Source: Acidimicrobiia bacterium (GTDB taxonomy: Bacteria > Actinomycetota > Acidimicrobiia > IMCC26256 > PALSA-555). From it: a stretch of 8,099 nucleotides of DNA. The notes beneath the pieces were generated by a model. It had not been told where the DNA came from and ran no database searches. It saw only the letters and a program-made list of their open reading frames with translations. How positions within the stretch are numbered: the stretch's first letter is position 1; each line of letters opens with the position of its first letter. A program made the position numbers and the translations under genes. This document shows positions 6,364 through 8,099 of this stretch, in pieces. The stretch is from positions 1 through 8,099 of the forward strand of contig JALHSW010000120.1 of assembly GCA_022865365.1 (NCBI GenBank), written 5' to 3'.

Positions 6364-7737
6364 ATGACGGTGCAGCAGACAGGTCAGGAGCCGGGCCGCT
6401 GGCAGGAGACGAAGCCACGCGCGGCCCAAGCCTCACGTGCGCACGCGCTCGAAGACCTGCGCCAGAAGATGCACCAGTTCGTCATCCAGGAGCTCGGCCC
6501 GATCCTCTACGACCAGCGGATCTCGGAGGCCGATCTCCGGAAGCAGGTCGAGGAGCAGCTCCACCGGGCCCTGTCACAGGAACGCCTCGCGATCGGTGCC
6601 GCGGATCGTCAGGCGCTCGTGCAGTCGGTGTTCGACGACGTGCTGGGCTACGGACCGATCGACCAGCTGTTGCGCGACCACGGCATCAACGAAGTCATGG
6701 TGAACGGCCCCGACCGGGTGTTCATCGAGAAGGAGGGCAAGATCGTCCTCACCGACGCGAAGTTCGTCGACGAGAGCCACCTCCGGCGCATCATCGACAA
6801 GATCGTGAGTCAGGTCGGTCGCCGCGTCGATGAAGCCACACCGATGGTCGATGCCCGTCTCCCCGACGGGTCTCGCGTCAACGTCGTCGTATCGCCGCTC
6901 GCGATCGGCGGGCCGTTCATGACGATCCGGCGCTTCGCCACCGACCCGTTCACGGTCGACGACCTCGTGACGATGGGCACACTGAACGCCCAGGTCGCGC
7001 AGTTCATGGACGCCTGCGTGCGGGGCCGTCTCAACGTGGTGGTGAGCGGCGGTACCGGCACCGGGAAGACGACCCTGCTGAACGTGCTGTCGGCGTTCAT
7101 CCCGAGCAACGAACGCATCATCACGGTGGAGGACTCCAAGGAGCTTCAGCTCCAGCAGCCCCACGTGCTCGCGCTCGAGGGTCGCCCTCCGAACATCGAG
7201 AGCAAGGGCGAGGTCCGCATTCGCGACCTGGTCCGAAACTGCCTGCGTATGCGACCAGACCGCATCGTCGTCGGTGAGGTCCGTGGCTCCGAGGCCCTCG
7301 ACATGCTCCAGGCCATGAACACCGGCCACGACGGTTCGCTCACGACCGTGCACTCGAACTCGCCGCGCGACACCTTGTCACGCGTCGAGACCATGTCGCT
7401 GATGGCGGGCATGGACCTTCCGGTGCGAGTCATCCGCGAGCAGATGGCATCGGCGCTCGATCTCATCATCCACCTGAGCCGTCTGCGCGACGGCACTCGA
7501 CGGGTGACTCACGTGACCGAGGTGATGGGCATGGAGGGTGATGTGATCGTGCTGCAAGACCTGTACCTCTTCGACTACGGCATGGGCATGGACGCCGAGG
7601 GCAAGTTCCTCGGTCACATGAAGAGCACGGGCATCCGCCCGAGCTTCGGCGACCGGCTCGCGAACTACGGCATCTCGCTCGATGCGTCGCTGTTCGCAGC
7701 GGAGACGTTCGAGCGACGCGCGGCGGCGAAGCGATGA
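6364..7737 (+). CDS. cpaF: Flp/Tad pilus assembly ATPase CpaF/TadA
   Basis: A 457-residue cytoplasmic secretion ATPase (GspE/VirB11 superfamily) that forms a hexamer and drives pilus assembly, probably both extension and retraction. A helical N-terminal part (about 1-80) precedes the CpaF signature region (YGPIDQLLRDHGINEVMVNG, then RVDEATPMVDARLPDGSRVN). The Walker A is GGTGTGKT (229-236, Lys235). Glu305 in VVGEVRG is the Walker B glutamate. The His box GHDGSLTTVHSNS includes His322 and His330. All key residues are present and the length is normal. ATG 6364 has GGAG at 6354-6357 with six bases of spacing. The stop TGA overlaps the start of the next gene (ATGA, 7734-7737), so the two are likely translationally coupled. 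This is the most diagnostic gene of the pilus locus. Confidence 0.97.
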   Translation: MTVQQTGQEPGRWQETKPRAAQASRAHALEDLRQKMHQFVIQELGPILYDQRISEADLRKQVEEQLHRALSQERLAIGAADRQALVQSVFDDVLGYGPIDQLLRDHGINEVMVNGPDRVFIEKEGKIVLTDAKFVDESHLRRIIDKIVSQVGRRVDEATPMVDARLPDGSRVNVVVSPLAIGGPFMTIRRFATDPFTVDDLVTMGTLNAQVAQFMDACVRGRLNVVVSGGTGTGKTTLLNVLSAFIPSNERIITVEDSKELQLQQPHVLALEGRPPNIESKGEVRIRDLVRNCLRMRPDRIVVGEVRGSEALDMLQAMNTGHDGSLTTVHSNSPRDTLSRVETMSLMAGMDLPVRVIREQMASALDLIIHLSRLRDGTRRVTHVTEVMGMEGDVIVLQDLYLFDYGMGMDAEGKFLGHMKSTGIRPSFGDRLANYGISLDASLFAAETFERRAAAKR

Positions 7738-8099
7738 GCGCGGCCGATTTCCTGTCGGGGGTTGGTGTGGTGCTCGCCATCGACACCGGTAGCCCGACCT
7801 TGCGCCTCGTCATTGCAGTGCTGATGGCCGCGGCGATCCTCGGGATCGCGCTCGCGCTGATGCTCATGACCGACGACCAACGCAGTGGGCTGGAGAAGCG
7901 CCTCACCGGATTCGGAGTCCCCCAGGACATCGACACCGAAACCGACACCGTCCCTCATGGCGAGCAGCAGCTCACCGAGACGCGCCTCATGCAGGGGATG
8001 GTGGGCTTCACCGGGCGCATGGCGGAGCGCGTCGGTCTGTTGAATCGAGTGGAAGACAAGCTCGAGCAGGCCGACGTTCCGCTCCGTCCGCCCGAAGCG
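7734..8099 (+). CDS. tadB: Tad inner-membrane platform protein TadB, 3'-truncated by window edge
   Basis: The frame is open to the right edge; 122 codons are visible. The protein has a short N-terminus, a strong membrane helix (residues about 24-45, LRLVIAVLMAAAILGIALALML), then a charged cytoplasmic stretch (LEKRL ... TDTVPHGEQQ). The segment LLNRVEDKLEQADVPLRPPE, near the right edge, resembles the sequence that precedes the T2SSF (GspF-like) domain in TadB proteins. TadB is the membrane platform that the CpaF hexamer is thought to act on. The ATG sits in an ATGA overlap with the cpaF stop. TadC is the alternative, but TadB normally follows CpaF directly. The rest of the gene and the T2SSF domain itself are not visible. 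Confidence 0.8.
   Translation, partial: MSAADFLSGVGVVLAIDTGSPTLRLVIAVLMAAAILGIALALMLMTDDQRSGLEKRLTGFGVPQDIDTETDTVPHGEQQLTETRLMQGMVGFTGRMAERVGLLNRVEDKLEQADVPLRPPEA

Noticed and set aside
4819..6429. 536-codon open frame on the minus strand opposite cpaB and cpaE
   Set aside because: It is a shadow of high-GC third positions. The product is rich in His, Arg, Asp and Leu without motifs, and it covers two well-supported plus-strand genes.

Overview
The window is GC-rich, gene-dense and entirely plus-strand coding. It suggests a chromosomal segment of a high-GC actinobacterium (Actinomycetota). The clues are a PolI with an eroded proofreading domain and a Tyr in its O-helix, a four-domain ribosomal protein S1 with acidic tails, frequent TTG/GTG starts, and a Tad pilus locus without a secretin gene. 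Acidimicrobiia-like lineages would fit, but this placement is inference only.

Layout: (1) 2-1945 is the 3' part of polA, whose 5'-nuclease half lies outside the window. (2) 1927-2673 is a class I SAM-dependent methyltransferase of unknown substrate; its TTG start overlaps the end of polA. (3) 2674-2797 is the only sizeable leader, with two hairpins and a strong Shine-Dalgarno (SD) site. (4) 2798-4327 is rpsA, with a TTG start and a repeat- and palindrome-rich 3' end. (5) 4328-4396 is a short spacer with a GC-rich inverted repeat and a hairpin directly against the next SD site. (6) 4397-8099 is a Tad/Flp pilus operon in the order cpaB, cpaE (tadZ), cpaF (tadA), tadB, the last cut by the window edge. 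Gaps inside the pilus operon are 5 and 15 bases, followed by a 4-base ATGA overlap.

The first half is housekeeping (DNA repair and replication, translation). The second half is a type IVc (Flp/Tad) pilus or secretion machine: CpaF powers it, TadB is its membrane platform, CpaE/TadZ positions it, and CpaB is its extracytoplasmic anchored part. CpaB is followed directly by CpaE, with no CpaC secretin or CpaD gene between them, as expected for a cell without an outer membrane. Pilin, prepilin peptidase and TadC genes would be expected downstream or elsewhere.

I see no tRNA, rRNA, CRISPR array, insertion sequence or phage gene. No clearly new system is visible. The points most worth a second look are the RNA-hairpin candidates before rpsA and cpaB, the placement of the tad operon after rpsA, and the degenerate domains in PolI and CpaE.
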